Assembly: GCF_000332475.2 (NCBI RefSeq)
Contig: NZ_AOGX02000015.1
Span: forward strand, 620,001-684,000
Direction: 5' to 3'
Origin: Leptospira yanagawae serovar Saopaulo str. Sao Paulo = ATCC 700523
Lineage (GTDB): Bacteria > Spirochaetota > Leptospiria > Leptospirales > Leptospiraceae
DNA: 64,000 bases
Shown: piece after piece, positions 56,140 through 64,000 of the stretch
Layout of the letters: each line of letters starts with the position of its first letter
Position numbering within the stretch: position 1 is the stretch's first letter
Notes under the pieces: model-generated
Database searches by the model: none
What the model saw: only the letters and a program-made list of their open reading frames with translations
What the model was told of the DNA's origin: nothing
Position numbers and translations under genes: made by a program

Positions 56140-56996
56140 CAACAAAAGATAATTCTATCTAAAAGTTTCTGAATCAATTGAAGTAAATCAGATTTTGGTT
56201 TTATTGATTCATATTGGTTATTGTGTTTTAATGCTTCATAAAAAAATTGAGTTCTTAAATTTTTATAAGAAAGGTAGAATTCTTTTTGGACTTTTGTTTC
56301 TTCTAATCCTTTAATTTTTAGAAGTTCTTCTGTACGAGAGATACCATTGGAATACAGAAGATTTTCTTTTTTTAAAAGTGTGATAAACTTTAAAAGTTCA
56401 GTTTCCGTTGATAGGGGTAAAAATTTATCCTTATATTCTTTCGGAACACTAAAATAGAAAGTCTCAAAGGAATTCTGTCCCTTATCTTTATTATAAATTC
56501 GTATTTCATTAAAGTTAGTAACAATTCCCCATTTCGCAGATGGGTGATTCAGAAGGTATTTCCAACATTGATCAACTGGAGATAGTTTATCACGACGGTT
56601 GGAAAGTTTTGTTAAATCACTAGTCTCCTGTCCTTTAAATTCAATAACAACTTCTGCATCTCCTTTAATTTTTGAAAACTGCCCTAAAGCTAAATCAGCG
56701 AAGCCTGATCCACCAGACACACCTGCACCTTCAATCTTGTATTTCGGATAAATATGAAAGCTTTCTGAGTTTTCTCCCTTACCTTTGTAACCTAGAATTT
56801 TCTTAAAAATTAAGTCTACAAACTCCAATTCATCTATACTTTCTTTATCTACATCAGGATTAAAGGATTCACAATTCTGCTGCCAATTTGTAACTAAATT
56901 TACTAGTTCCTTCAATCTCTCGGGAGAAATGTTTAATTCATTTCTGAAATAGTTATTTTTTTTAAAATATGTTTCGTTAAATAGTGATTGTGGCAT
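56136..56996 (-). pseudogene. Type IIG restriction-modification gene, 5' fragment (nuclease domain)
   Basis: 287 codons from ATG 56996; the frame stops in the first base triplet of the IS (TGA, 56133-56135). It encodes the nuclease part: GFADLALGQ and VVIEFKGQE give the PD-(D/E)xK pattern (Asp101, Glu119-x-Lys121), followed by helices ending LLQLIQKLLDRIIFCW, the usual link to the methylase part. The truncated protein may still be made, but without the methylase and target-recognition parts it should not cut specifically. Confidence 0.85.
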
Positions 56997-57085
56997 ATTA
57001 TTTTATTTAGTTTTCGAAATTTACACCTAACTAGTATATCAGCGATATCATTAAATTAGTAAGTAAACTAGTCCAATGAAAATAA

Positions 57086-57229
57086 ATGAAAATTTGGGAA
57101 AAAGTCCAATATTATTTAGAGGCAATAGTGTATCTAGATGACTATTTATTTTCGGAATTTGTCTCGGTTTATGGAATTGATGGTTTCCATTTCAACTTCA
57201 GTTTTAAAACAAGAGAGAATTTTCGATAA
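57086..57229 (+). CDS. Small hypothetical protein, 47 residues
   Basis: From ATG 57086 the frame reads MKIWEKVQYYLEAIVYLDDY, then LFSEFVSVYGIDGFHF, ending KTRENFR. It is aromatic and acidic, resembling a real small protein, but no ribosome site is obvious and the surroundings are non-coding. Lies between the restriction gene (minus) and leuS (minus). It could be a decayed gene or a small regulator. Unknown function. Confidence 0.35.
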   Translation: MKIWEKVQYYLEAIVYLDDYLFSEFVSVYGIDGFHFNFSFKTRENFR

Positions 57230-57268
57230 AGTAAGAGATAAAATGGAAATTATGTAGATAAATAAACT

Positions 57269-59872
57269 TTAACCCGCCACTACGATGTTGACGAGTTTAC
57301 CTTTGACATAAATTTCTTTTTTGATTTCTTTTCCGACCCAGAAAGGTTTTGCCTTTTCCACTTCTTTGGCAAGTGACAAGGCTTCTTTTTCTTCGATGTC
57401 TCTTGGTGCTAAAAATTCTCCACGCATTTTCCCGTTCACTTGGACAACAATGGTGATATTCGCATCAATTAAATACTTCTCATCCCATTTTGGGTAGGGA
57501 TGGTAAGCAAGAGATTCTTTGTGACCGAGTTTTGCCCAAAGTTCTTCTGCTAGGTGGGGAGCAAACGGGCTAAGTGCTAATACAAATGGTTCTAATACTT
57601 TTTTAGGTTTTCTAGGATTACTTGTAAACTCATTGATAAAGATCATCATTTGAGAAACCGCAGTATTGAATGCAAAACCATCAATGTCGTCTTTTACTTT
57701 TTTGATCGTCCGATGGAGGGTTTTGAGTTCTGCTTCATTCGGTTCGATATCTTCCACAAAAAAGGATTCGTTTTCGCCAGAGTGAAAGAGGCGCCAAACA
57801 CGATTTAAAAATCGGAAGACTCCATCCACTCCGTTTTTACTCCAAGGTTTGGACATCTCAAAAGGTCCCATAAACATTTCAAAGAGTCGTAATGTATCGG
57901 CACCAAATTCAGAAACCACATCATCGGGATTGACAACATTGCCACGTGACTTGGACATTTTTCCTTTGTCTTCACCGAGGATAAGACCTTGGTGGACCAA
58001 TTTTTGGAAAGGTTCGGGTGTTGAAACATGACCCAAATCAAATAGGATTTTATGCCAAAATCGGGAGTATAATAAGTGTAATACGGCGTGTTCTGCACCA
58101 CCCACATACACTTCTACTGGCATCCACATCTTTTCAAGTTCTGGATCAATGAGTTTGTCATTGTTTCTGGGATCAATGTAACGAAGGTAATAATAACAAG
58201 ATCCTGCCCACTGAGGCATGGTATTCGTTTCTCGTTTTCCAATTTCCCCTGTTTCTGGGTCTTTGTAAACTAACCAATCTTTGGCGAGCGCAAGTGGAGA
58301 TTCTCCCGTTCCTGAAGGTTTGAATTCTTCTAAATCAGGAAGGACTAATGGTAATTCTGCGTCGGATAATGCTTTTGGTGATCCATCTTCAAAGTGAACG
58401 AGTGGAATCGGTTCACCCCAATACCTTTGTCTTGCAAAAAGCCAATCTCTCAGTTTGAATTGGATTTTTTTACGACCAATTCCTTTTTTTTCTGCCCAAG
58501 TAACCATGGTTTGGAAGGCATCTTTGTAAGATATGCCATCTAACTGCACTTCAGCGGAGGAAGAGTTGATACATACAGATTCTTTGGAATCAAAAGCAAG
58601 GTTTGCTTCCATCTTTCCATCGATCACTTGTTTAATGGGAAGTTGGAACTTTACAGCAAAATCATAGTCTCTTTGGTCGTGGGCAGGAACCGCCATAATG
58701 GCACCAGTTCCATAAGAAATTAAAACATAATCAGAAATATAAATCGGAACTTTGACAGATGGATCTGTTGGTAACTCTGCATAGGCTCCAGTGAAGACAC
58801 CTGTTTTGTCTTTATTCAGTTCGGTTCGTTCCAAATCACTTTTTAAGGAACAATCTTTTTGGTAGGTTTCCACAGCCAATTTTTGTTCTGGAGTTGTCAG
58901 CTCTGCGACAAGTGGATGTTCCGGCGCTAGAACCAGGTAGGTCGCTCCAAAAATGGTATCAGGTCGTGTGGTATATACGGTTATGTCTTTTTTTACTGTT
59001 GGGACATGGAAACTGAGTTCCAATCCTTCGGATTTTCCAATCCAATTGCGTTGCATCTCAAGTGTGGATGGTGGCCATTCACAAAGAGAAAGATCATTTA
59101 GCAATCGTTCGGCGTAAGAAGTGATGCGCATCATGTACTGGCGCATGGGTTTTCGTTCGACCGAATACCCTTTGGAAGTCCATTCTTCGACTTCTTCGTT
59201 GGCAAGAACAGTGCCAAGAGCCTCACACCAATTCACTGGGATATTGGCTTCGTACACCAATCGGAAATGGGACAAAATGTCCTCTTTTGCTTTCCGAGAT
59301 TTGGATTTCCAATCGGCACCAGAGAATTGGATCCCTTTTGGAAGTTCTACCCCTTCAAATGCCCGAGAACCTTCGGTTTCCAAAGTTTTGACAAGTTGGG
59401 TGATAGGGACTGCTTTGTTTTCTTTGCGATCAAAGTAGGAATTGTAGATTTGCAAAAAAATCCACTGGGTCCAACGGTAATAGTCTGGGTGGGTAGTGGA
59501 AATTTCCCTTTCCCAATCATAAGAAAGCCCAAGGCTTTTGATTTGGCGGCGAAAGGTATCAATGTTATTTTTCGTGGTAGTGCGCGGGTGGATGCCCGTT
59601 GTCATGGCATAACGTTCTGCAGGGAGTCCAAATGCATCCCAACCCATTGGGTGCAAAACCTCGTATCCTTCCATACGTTTGAGTCTTGAGATGATGTCAG
59701 TGGCTGTGTATCCTTCTGGGTGGCCAACGTGAAGGCCTGCACCACTTGGGTACGGAAACATGTCTAAACAATAGTATTTAGGTTTGGATGAGTGTGCGTT
59801 TGTGCGAAAGGTCTGGTGGTCGTCCCAGTATTTTTGCCATTTTTGTTCAATATCTTGGAATGGATAATTCAT
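57269..59872 (-). CDS. leuS: Leucyl-tRNA synthetase
   Basis: 867 residues. Class [22 protein letters not shown] (HVGH at 48-51), editing domain CP1 with [21 protein letters not shown] and [19 protein letters not shown], catalytic KMSKS (about 638-642, [19 protein letters not shown]), anticodon-binding domain and C-terminal extension ending VQVNGKMRG. Charges tRNA-Leu. The small Cys-rich gene lies upstream on the same strand. Confidence 0.98.
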   Translation of the reverse strand: MNYPFQDIEQKWQKYWDDHQTFRTNAHSSKPKYYCLDMFPYPSGAGLHVGHPEGYTATDIISRLKRMEGYEVLHPMGWDAFGLPAERYAMTTGIHPRTTTKNNIDTFRRQIKSLGLSYDWEREISTTHPDYYRWTQWIFLQIYNSYFDRKENKAVPITQLVKTLETEGSRAFEGVELPKGIQFSGADWKSKSRKAKEDILSHFRLVYEANIPVNWCEALGTVLANEEVEEWTSKGYSVERKPMRQYMMRITSYAERLLNDLSLCEWPPSTLEMQRNWIGKSEGLELSFHVPTVKKDITVYTTRPDTIFGATYLVLAPEHPLVAELTTPEQKLAVETYQKDCSLKSDLERTELNKDKTGVFTGAYAELPTDPSVKVPIYISDYVLISYGTGAIMAVPAHDQRDYDFAVKFQLPIKQVIDGKMEANLAFDSKESVCINSSSAEVQLDGISYKDAFQTMVTWAEKKGIGRKKIQFKLRDWLFARQRYWGEPIPLVHFEDGSPKALSDAELPLVLPDLEEFKPSGTGESPLALAKDWLVYKDPETGEIGKRETNTMPQWAGSCYYYLRYIDPRNNDKLIDPELEKMWMPVEVYVGGAEHAVLHLLYSRFWHKILFDLGHVSTPEPFQKLVHQGLILGEDKGKMSKSRGNVVNPDDVVSEFGADTLRLFEMFMGPFEMSKPWSKNGVDGVFRFLNRVWRLFHSGENESFFVEDIEPNEAELKTLHRTIKKVKDDIDGFAFNTAVSQMMIFINEFTSNPRKPKKVLEPFVLALSPFAPHLAEELWAKLGHKESLAYHPYPKWDEKYLIDANITIVVQVNGKMRGEFLAPRDIEEKEALSLAKEVEKAKPFWVGKEIKKEIYVKGKLVNIVVAG

Positions 59873-59883
59873 CGACTAACGTA

Positions 59884-59911
59884 GAGAAAGTGTAGTTAAT
59901 TCTACTTTCTC
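59884..59911. terminator. Stem-loop overlapping the stop codon of the Cys-rich gene
   Basis: GAGAAAGT...ACTTTCTC (plus strand), with a short bulge and 8-10 paired bases. The stop TAG of the minus-strand gene (59904-59902) lies in one arm. It precedes leuS on the same strand. No T tract. Confidence 0.35.
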
Positions 59912-60126
59912 ACGGAGTCGATGATTTTTACAAGCTTTTTGAAACTCTTGGACAAACAAACTTTGCAAAGATTGTACTGATAAAGGGTAGTGACGGAGCC
60001 ACATTCCGCACAAGGTTTAAGATTGTTAATTTTCACATTCATAAAGTCTGCAGTATTTATCTTTGTATTGCATTCGAGCATTCTATATTTACCTGTATGA
60101 GTCCGCTTATCGACAGTGCTGTTCAT
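59902..60126 (-). CDS. Small Cys-rich (zinc-ribbon-like) protein
   Basis: 74 residues from ATG 60126, or 46 from an internal ATG at 60042 (MNVKINNLKPCAEC). Two CxxC knuckles, CAEC and CKVC, 14 residues apart, suggest one zinc site; the tail KSFKKLVKIIDSVRK is basic. Possibly nucleic-acid binding. The longer start has GGGAAG close before it, the shorter has the tidier domain. No family recognised. Confidence 0.6.
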   Translation of the reverse strand: MNSTVDKRTHTGKYRMLECNTKINTADFMNVKINNLKPCAECGSVTTLYQYNLCKVCLSKSFKKLVKIIDSVRK

Positions 60127-60425
60127 AACTTCCCAAATTCCCTAAAAAACGGGCGAGGGGAAACACTACGATGAAGTTACTTTATATGAAACCCACCCTT
60201 TGGGGTCAAAAAAAATTAGGATGTACACACAAAAAGATAAGGAATTTTTCTAAGTTTTTTTTTGCCGAGGTGCAATAGAATTGGAACGAAAATGATAATT
60301 AAAAAAAAGATAACTGTAATCAAAAAAATTGAAAAATCATTGTTAGGTGGCATTTTATTGAATAAATGCCCGTTATTAGTCATACGTTATGTGTTAGGTG
60401 ATATTAAGTTTGGGGGAAAAACCTA
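60127..60425. other. Region of 299 bases before the ABC transporter genes
   Basis: Apart from a possible small membrane protein on the minus strand (60216-60353) nothing clear is present. The plus-strand frames here are short (35 and 44 codons) and look non-coding. The promoter of the ABC genes must lie in this stretch, but no box pair stands out. Confidence 0.4.
60216..60353 (-). CDS. Small membrane protein, 45 residues
   Basis: From ATG 60353 the frame reads MPPNNDFSIFLITVIFFLII, then IFVPILLHLG, KKKLRKIPYL and FVCTS. One strong membrane helix (about 8-28) is followed by a positive patch (KKKLRK), as in small bitopic proteins with cytosolic C-terminus. No ribosome site is seen, and the composition could also come from a poly-A/T region read backwards. 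It is in the same orientation as, and 89 bases upstream of, the Cys-rich gene. Confidence 0.4.
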   Translation of the reverse strand: MPPNNDFSIFLITVIFFLIIIFVPILLHLGKKKLRKIPYLFVCTS

Positions 60426-61214
60426 GTGTTAGAATTTGAAAATGTGTTCAAATCATTTCACAACGAAGAAGAAACGATTGATGTGTTGAAAAATATTTCA
60501 TTTCGCATGGAAACTGGTGAATTTGTAGCGATTATCGGCCCTTCTGGATCAGGTAAATCCACTTTACTTGGCGTTGCGGCAGGTCTTGACAAACCAGATT
60601 CGGGCATTGTATCCCTGGATGGAATCGATTTAACGAAACAAAATGAATCGAATCTTGCAGATATCAGGGCAGACCAAATCGGTTTTATCTTCCAAAACTT
60701 CCAATTATTGCCTGGTTTCAATGCAATTGAAAATGTTGGGATCCCTTTGTATTTAAAATCATCGCTTTCTGAAAAAGAAATTCTGTCAAAAGCAGAAAAA
60801 ATTTTGGAATCAGTAGCGATGTCACACCGTGCAACCCACTTCCCAAAACAGTTGTCAGGTGGTGAAGAGCAGAGGATTGCCATTGCCAGGAGCTTTGTGA
60901 ATGATCCCAAAATTATTTTTGCAGATGAACCAACTGCAAACTTAGATTATAAAAATAGTAAAACCATATTGGACTTATTACTCTATCGAAACAAAAAACA
61001 AGGCACCACTCTTGTTGTGGTCACTCATGATCCAGATGTGGCAAAACTTGCCGATCGAGTGTTGGAAATGAAGGATGGTGAAATCATATCAGATTCAAAG
61101 AATAAAAAATCCTCATTGGGTCCAAAGAATTCTTCCCAATCAAAATCCTCATCACAGAAAAAAACCACCAAACAAGGAAATACGACAAAACAAATAAAGA
61201 AGGTGAGTCGATGA
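60426..61214 (+). CDS. ABC transporter ATP-binding protein (LolD/FtsE type)
   Basis: 262 residues from a GTG. Walker A GPSGSGKST (38-46), signature LSGGEEQRIAIARSF (about 142-156), Walker B IIFADEPTANLD. The MacB/LolD subfamily powers permeases that move lipoproteins or other envelope molecules. A Lys/Ser/Thr/Gln-rich tail of about 40 residues after residue 220 is unusual for the family. The end overlaps the permease gene by four bases. Confidence 0.92.
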   Translation: MLEFENVFKSFHNEEETIDVLKNISFRMETGEFVAIIGPSGSGKSTLLGVAAGLDKPDSGIVSLDGIDLTKQNESNLADIRADQIGFIFQNFQLLPGFNAIENVGIPLYLKSSLSEKEILSKAEKILESVAMSHRATHFPKQLSGGEEQRIAIARSFVNDPKIIFADEPTANLDYKNSKTILDLLLYRNKKQGTTLVVVTHDPDVAKLADRVLEMKDGEIISDSKNKKSSLGPKNSSQSKSSSQKKTTKQGNTTKQIKKVSR

Positions 61215-63757
61215 AGGCATCCCTTTTTCGTTTTTATTTAAAACGGGAATTGTTTTCTCGTTTTCGGTACTCTCTTCTTATTGTAGTTTCCATTACCCTC
61301 GGTGTGGGTTCTGTGATAGGCATCCATTCCTATAAGGACAATACGGCAAATGCCATTAAAAAAGAGGCAAAATCGATTATGGGAGCGGATTTAGCCTTAC
61401 AATCCCCCCAAGAAATCACGGAATCTGCAAAGGAATTGCTGAAAACACATCTTCCACAAGGTGCAAAAACGAGTAATTCCATCCAATTTTTATCCATGAT
61501 CTCCAATGAAGTTGGTTCGGAAAATTCTCTTAGTTTTGTGAAAGGGATCGAAACAAGTTACCCGTTTTATGGGGAAATGAAAACAGAACCAGAGAACGCA
61601 TACCGAAATTTAAAACCCAATCAAGTATTACTCGATGCAAGCCTTGTAGAAAATCTAAAATTAAAACTAGGTGACCGCGTTCGTTTGGGGGATAGCTTAC
61701 TTGTTCTTGCTGGTGTTGTATTAAAAGAACCAGGTGCTGTTGGATCTTTTGTTGGTTCTGCTCCAGGCTCAATCATTCGGAAAGAGACTGCCATCCAAAC
61801 TGGACTAGTGCAAAGGGGAAGTCGCATCCGTTATACAGTCTATTTACAATTTCCTGATACAATCGATAGTTTGGAATGGAAGGACAAAGAGTTCGCAGCC
61901 TTTATCAAAGAAGATTTAACCATCTATCATAATACGGAAGTCAATTCGGGTTCACAACAGTTTATTAAAAACACATTTGATTATATGGCCCTGCTTGCTC
62001 TCGCTGGGTTTTTTCTGGGAGCTATCTCCGTATACACTGCGGTTCGCACAAGATTGTTGGAAAAGCGAAATGAAATTGCGATTCTTATGTGTTTGGGTGC
62101 AAAACCAAATGCCATCCTTATATTAGTATTTTCGGAAATACTAATTTTATCTCTTTTAGGGACAAGCTTTGGTTTAGGACTAGGGTATGGCATCCAATCC
62201 TTATTGCCTGATATCAGTGGCCTATTGGCTGTAGGTACTCGGACAGGTGTTCTTGGTTTGTCGATATCATCGCTCCTTTGGAGTATAGTTCTCGGTTTGG
62301 TATTACCACTTTTAATTTCCATTCCACTTGTCCTTGAAACAAGGTCTGTCAAACCATTAGCGGCATTAAAAGAAGTCGAATCACAAACGAGCGGAAATTT
62401 ATCAACTTCCTATTGGCAATTTGCTTCCTTTGTTTTGATTTATTTCCTCTTTACAAGCCTAGCTATCTTAGAAACTGAAAGTATCTTCAAAGGGATTCTT
62501 TTTACTCTTGTACTCTTAACATTACCCCTCCTTGTGTACGGTTTGTACATGTTTTTGGGTTTTTTATTGCAAAGGGTTTCAAAACTTGGTTGGTTATCTA
62601 AAGAATGGAGCCTTGTCACAAAAAAAGTTACAAGAAAATCGGGAGCCCTTCGGCTTTCCATTATCGGACTAGGGTCTGCGCTGTTTATTTTAACACTCTC
62701 GCTGATTTTACAAGAAAGTTTACTCGAGTTAAGTGGAGCAAGAGAGATTGAACGTAGGCCCAATATGTTTCTACTCGATATTCGGGAGTCTCAGAAAAAT
62801 GACCTGCTAACAGCGATTTCATCTTTCCCACTGGAAAAACAATATGTGGCACCTGTGATTGGTGCTCGTTTATCAAAGGTCAATGGAGAACCTGTCAAAA
62901 AAGAAGATACTATCAAAAACGCAATGGATCGCAATTGGCGAGCCACCGCAAGGACCAGAGAATACTTTTTATCCTATCGAGATGAGTTGTATGATACCGA
63001 AGAGGTGACCAAAGGAAGTTGGTGGGGCCAATCGAGCCAAAATGAAATCTCTGTCGAACGAGATTTTGCGGGTTATTTACAAGCGGGAGTTGGTGACGAG
63101 TTGACTTTCAACGTACAAGGAAGGGAAGTATCTGGTAAAATCACAAACCTTCGTTCGGTGAACTGGGCGGATATGAAACCAAATTTTGTGGTGTTATTTT
63201 CCAGAGGGATTTTGGAGAGAGCCCCTCGCTTTTATATTGTTTCCTTACTCATTGATTCCAATGAAAACAGATACCAATTGCAAAAAGTGATCGTAAACAA
63301 ATTCCCGAACATCACAGTCATCGACACAGAAAAAACCATCCAAGCCTTTATGGGGATTTTAGAAAAAGTGACCCAGATGATGGCACTCATGACTGCTTTT
63401 ATCTTAGCTGCTTCATTTGTTCTTGTATTTACCACTCTCTATGCAAGCCAATCAGAACGGAAACGTGAGTTTGCTTTGTTGCGAGTGATTGGTGCAAACA
63501 GCCGTTTTATGGGCAAACACTTTCTTAGAGAGGCCTTACTTGTATCTGTGATTTCATTTTTACTTGGACTCGTGTATTCTGTCGTTTCCAATGAAGTATT
63601 GAACCGGTCGGTGCTTGAGTTACGAAGTGTTTATCCTTATGGACAACTCTCACTTGTGTTTCTCGGAATTTGTTTGGTTACTGTGGGTTTGTATGCGATT
63701 GGATTATTTAGTTTCTTTCGCATGCCAACAAAGACAGTCTTAAAGGAAATTAAATGA
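61211..63757 (+). CDS. ABC transporter permease, FtsX/MacB-like, two modules
   Basis: 848 residues. FtsX-type permease with two repeated membrane units: an N-terminal helix with a large periplasmic loop (about 40-250, with SIMGADLALQSP), three helices near 255-390 containing YTAVRTRLLEKRNEIAILMCLGA, then a second unit with a loop and a C-terminal helix set with SERKREFALLRVIGANSRF. It resembles YbbP-type permeases paired with YbbA-like ATPases. Function is not certain; export of a lipid-linked or protein substrate is likely. It overlaps the ATPase gene. Confidence 0.88.
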   Translation: MKASLFRFYLKRELFSRFRYSLLIVVSITLGVGSVIGIHSYKDNTANAIKKEAKSIMGADLALQSPQEITESAKELLKTHLPQGAKTSNSIQFLSMISNEVGSENSLSFVKGIETSYPFYGEMKTEPENAYRNLKPNQVLLDASLVENLKLKLGDRVRLGDSLLVLAGVVLKEPGAVGSFVGSAPGSIIRKETAIQTGLVQRGSRIRYTVYLQFPDTIDSLEWKDKEFAAFIKEDLTIYHNTEVNSGSQQFIKNTFDYMALLALAGFFLGAISVYTAVRTRLLEKRNEIAILMCLGAKPNAILILVFSEILILSLLGTSFGLGLGYGIQSLLPDISGLLAVGTRTGVLGLSISSLLWSIVLGLVLPLLISIPLVLETRSVKPLAALKEVESQTSGNLSTSYWQFASFVLIYFLFTSLAILETESIFKGILFTLVLLTLPLLVYGLYMFLGFLLQRVSKLGWLSKEWSLVTKKVTRKSGALRLSIIGLGSALFILTLSLILQESLLELSGAREIERRPNMFLLDIRESQKNDLLTAISSFPLEKQYVAPVIGARLSKVNGEPVKKEDTIKNAMDRNWRATARTREYFLSYRDELYDTEEVTKGSWWGQSSQNEISVERDFAGYLQAGVGDELTFNVQGREVSGKITNLRSVNWADMKPNFVVLFSRGILERAPRFYIVSLLIDSNENRYQLQKVIVNKFPNITVIDTEKTIQAFMGILEKVTQMMALMTAFILAASFVLVFTTLYASQSERKREFALLRVIGANSRFMGKHFLREALLVSVISFLLGLVYSVVSNEVLNRSVLELRSVYPYGQLSLVFLGICLVTVGLYAIGLFSFFRMPTKTVLKEIK

Positions 63758-63864
63758 TTCGTAGATTTAGTTTGTGAACAGGAATTTTTGAATATGAGTT
63801 CTTATGAAATACAATGATGATAACTCAAGTTTAGAAATGGTTTTTCTATTTGCATAAAAACAAA

Positions 63865-63891
63865 AAAGCCCGGGGTTTGAATCCGGGCTTT
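63865..63891 (-). terminator. Strong intrinsic terminator
   Basis: AAAGCCCGG-N9-CCGGGCTTT. On the minus strand it is followed by TTT, so it should terminate the gene ending at 63917. It may also act from the plus strand, where the T run is shorter, between the ABC permease and this gene. Confidence 0.8.
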
Positions 63892-63916
63892 CTCATTGAA
63901 AGAGATGTATTCGGGA

Positions 63917-64000
63917 TTATTGTGCTACCGAAATAACCTCATCTCGGTTGATTACGTTCACAATATGTTTGTATTCAGGAGAATCCTTTCCATATTTTAA
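63917..64000 (-). CDS. 3' end of an unknown gene, cut by window
   Basis: The frame runs in from the right edge and stops at 63917. Only the last 27 residues are visible: LKYGKDSPEYKHIVNVINRD, then EVISVAQ. Coding is supported by the codon composition and the terminator 26 bases downstream. I do not recognise the family. Confidence 0.5.
   Translation of the reverse strand, partial: LKYGKDSPEYKHIVNVINRDEVISVAQ

Noticed and set aside
60290..60425. Plus-strand 44-codon frame before the ABC genes
   Set aside because: Lys/Ile-rich codons derive from poly-A tracts; no ribosome site and no protein-like pattern.

Overview
The window reads as a chromosomal segment of a spirochaete of the genus Leptospira, probably one of the free-living (saprophytic) lineages. 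The DNA is AT-rich. Many short lipoproteins carry the loose spirochaetal lipobox (signal ending in LFLIQC, FLQSC, LGTGC and similar). There are a DUF115/Maf-type protein, many exported proteins of unknown function, and a housekeeping backbone. The genus is inferred from these traits and from recalled family knowledge; no database search was possible.

Layout. 1-3.6 kb: end of an AAC(3)-I-like acetyltransferase, an ankyrin lipoprotein, two small unknowns, an L,D-transpeptidase and an SH3-type protein whose beginning has no start codon. 3.6-5.4 kb: a decayed lipoprotein tail, a lipoprotein, and an ArsR-type repressor/SRPBCC pair with a readable promoter-operator. 5.7-10.4 kb: ligA, an M23 peptidase, a SanA-like protein and a DnaJ-type protein. 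10.5-20 kb: acyl-CoA dehydrogenase, three transporters (AEC, EamA, SLC13 type), a hotdog protein, a glycerol-3-phosphate dehydrogenase fused to a PlsB-type acyltransferase, and two lipoproteins.

20-28.8 kb is one long minus-strand cluster: small protein, FabD-like protein, WYL regulator, ispE, tRNA-Gln, a short glmU-like gene, prs, rplY/ctc, a pth-like gene, ftsH and an EVE-domain gene. The core order ispE-glmU-prs-ctc-pth is also known from Firmicutes. 28.9-36 kb: sodium/solute symporter, PilZ-like protein, M23 lipoprotein, flavin monooxygenase, and a run of metallophosphoesterase, GNAT, exported and thioredoxin-like genes. 36-52.4 kb: valS-purD-unknown-prfB-enhancer-binding-like regulator-OmpA protein on the plus strand; a DUF115 protein, FtsI-type PBP and lepB on the minus strand; then thrC and a signalling-type pair (ATPase of the histidine-kinase fold plus a tail-anchored protein).

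52.5-57 kb is the accessory part. A minus-strand Type IIG (Eco57I-like) restriction-modification gene is split by an intact 1187-bp IS3-family element. Removing the element and one copy of a 4-bp target duplication restores a continuous reading frame of 1094 codons. 57-64 kb: leuS, small Cys-rich and membrane proteins, a LolD/FtsX-type ABC exporter pair, and the end of an unknown gene behind a strong terminator.

Most interesting: the exactly reconstructable interrupted restriction gene; the GpsA-PlsB fusion, which would carry out two consecutive steps of phospholipid synthesis; a Pth-family protein that has lost nearly all catalytic residues although it sits at the standard pth locus; a sigma54-activator-like protein without GAFTGA or an intact Walker B; a likely leaderless, self-regulated ArsR operon; and a ten-base G tract upstream of a FabD-like gene.
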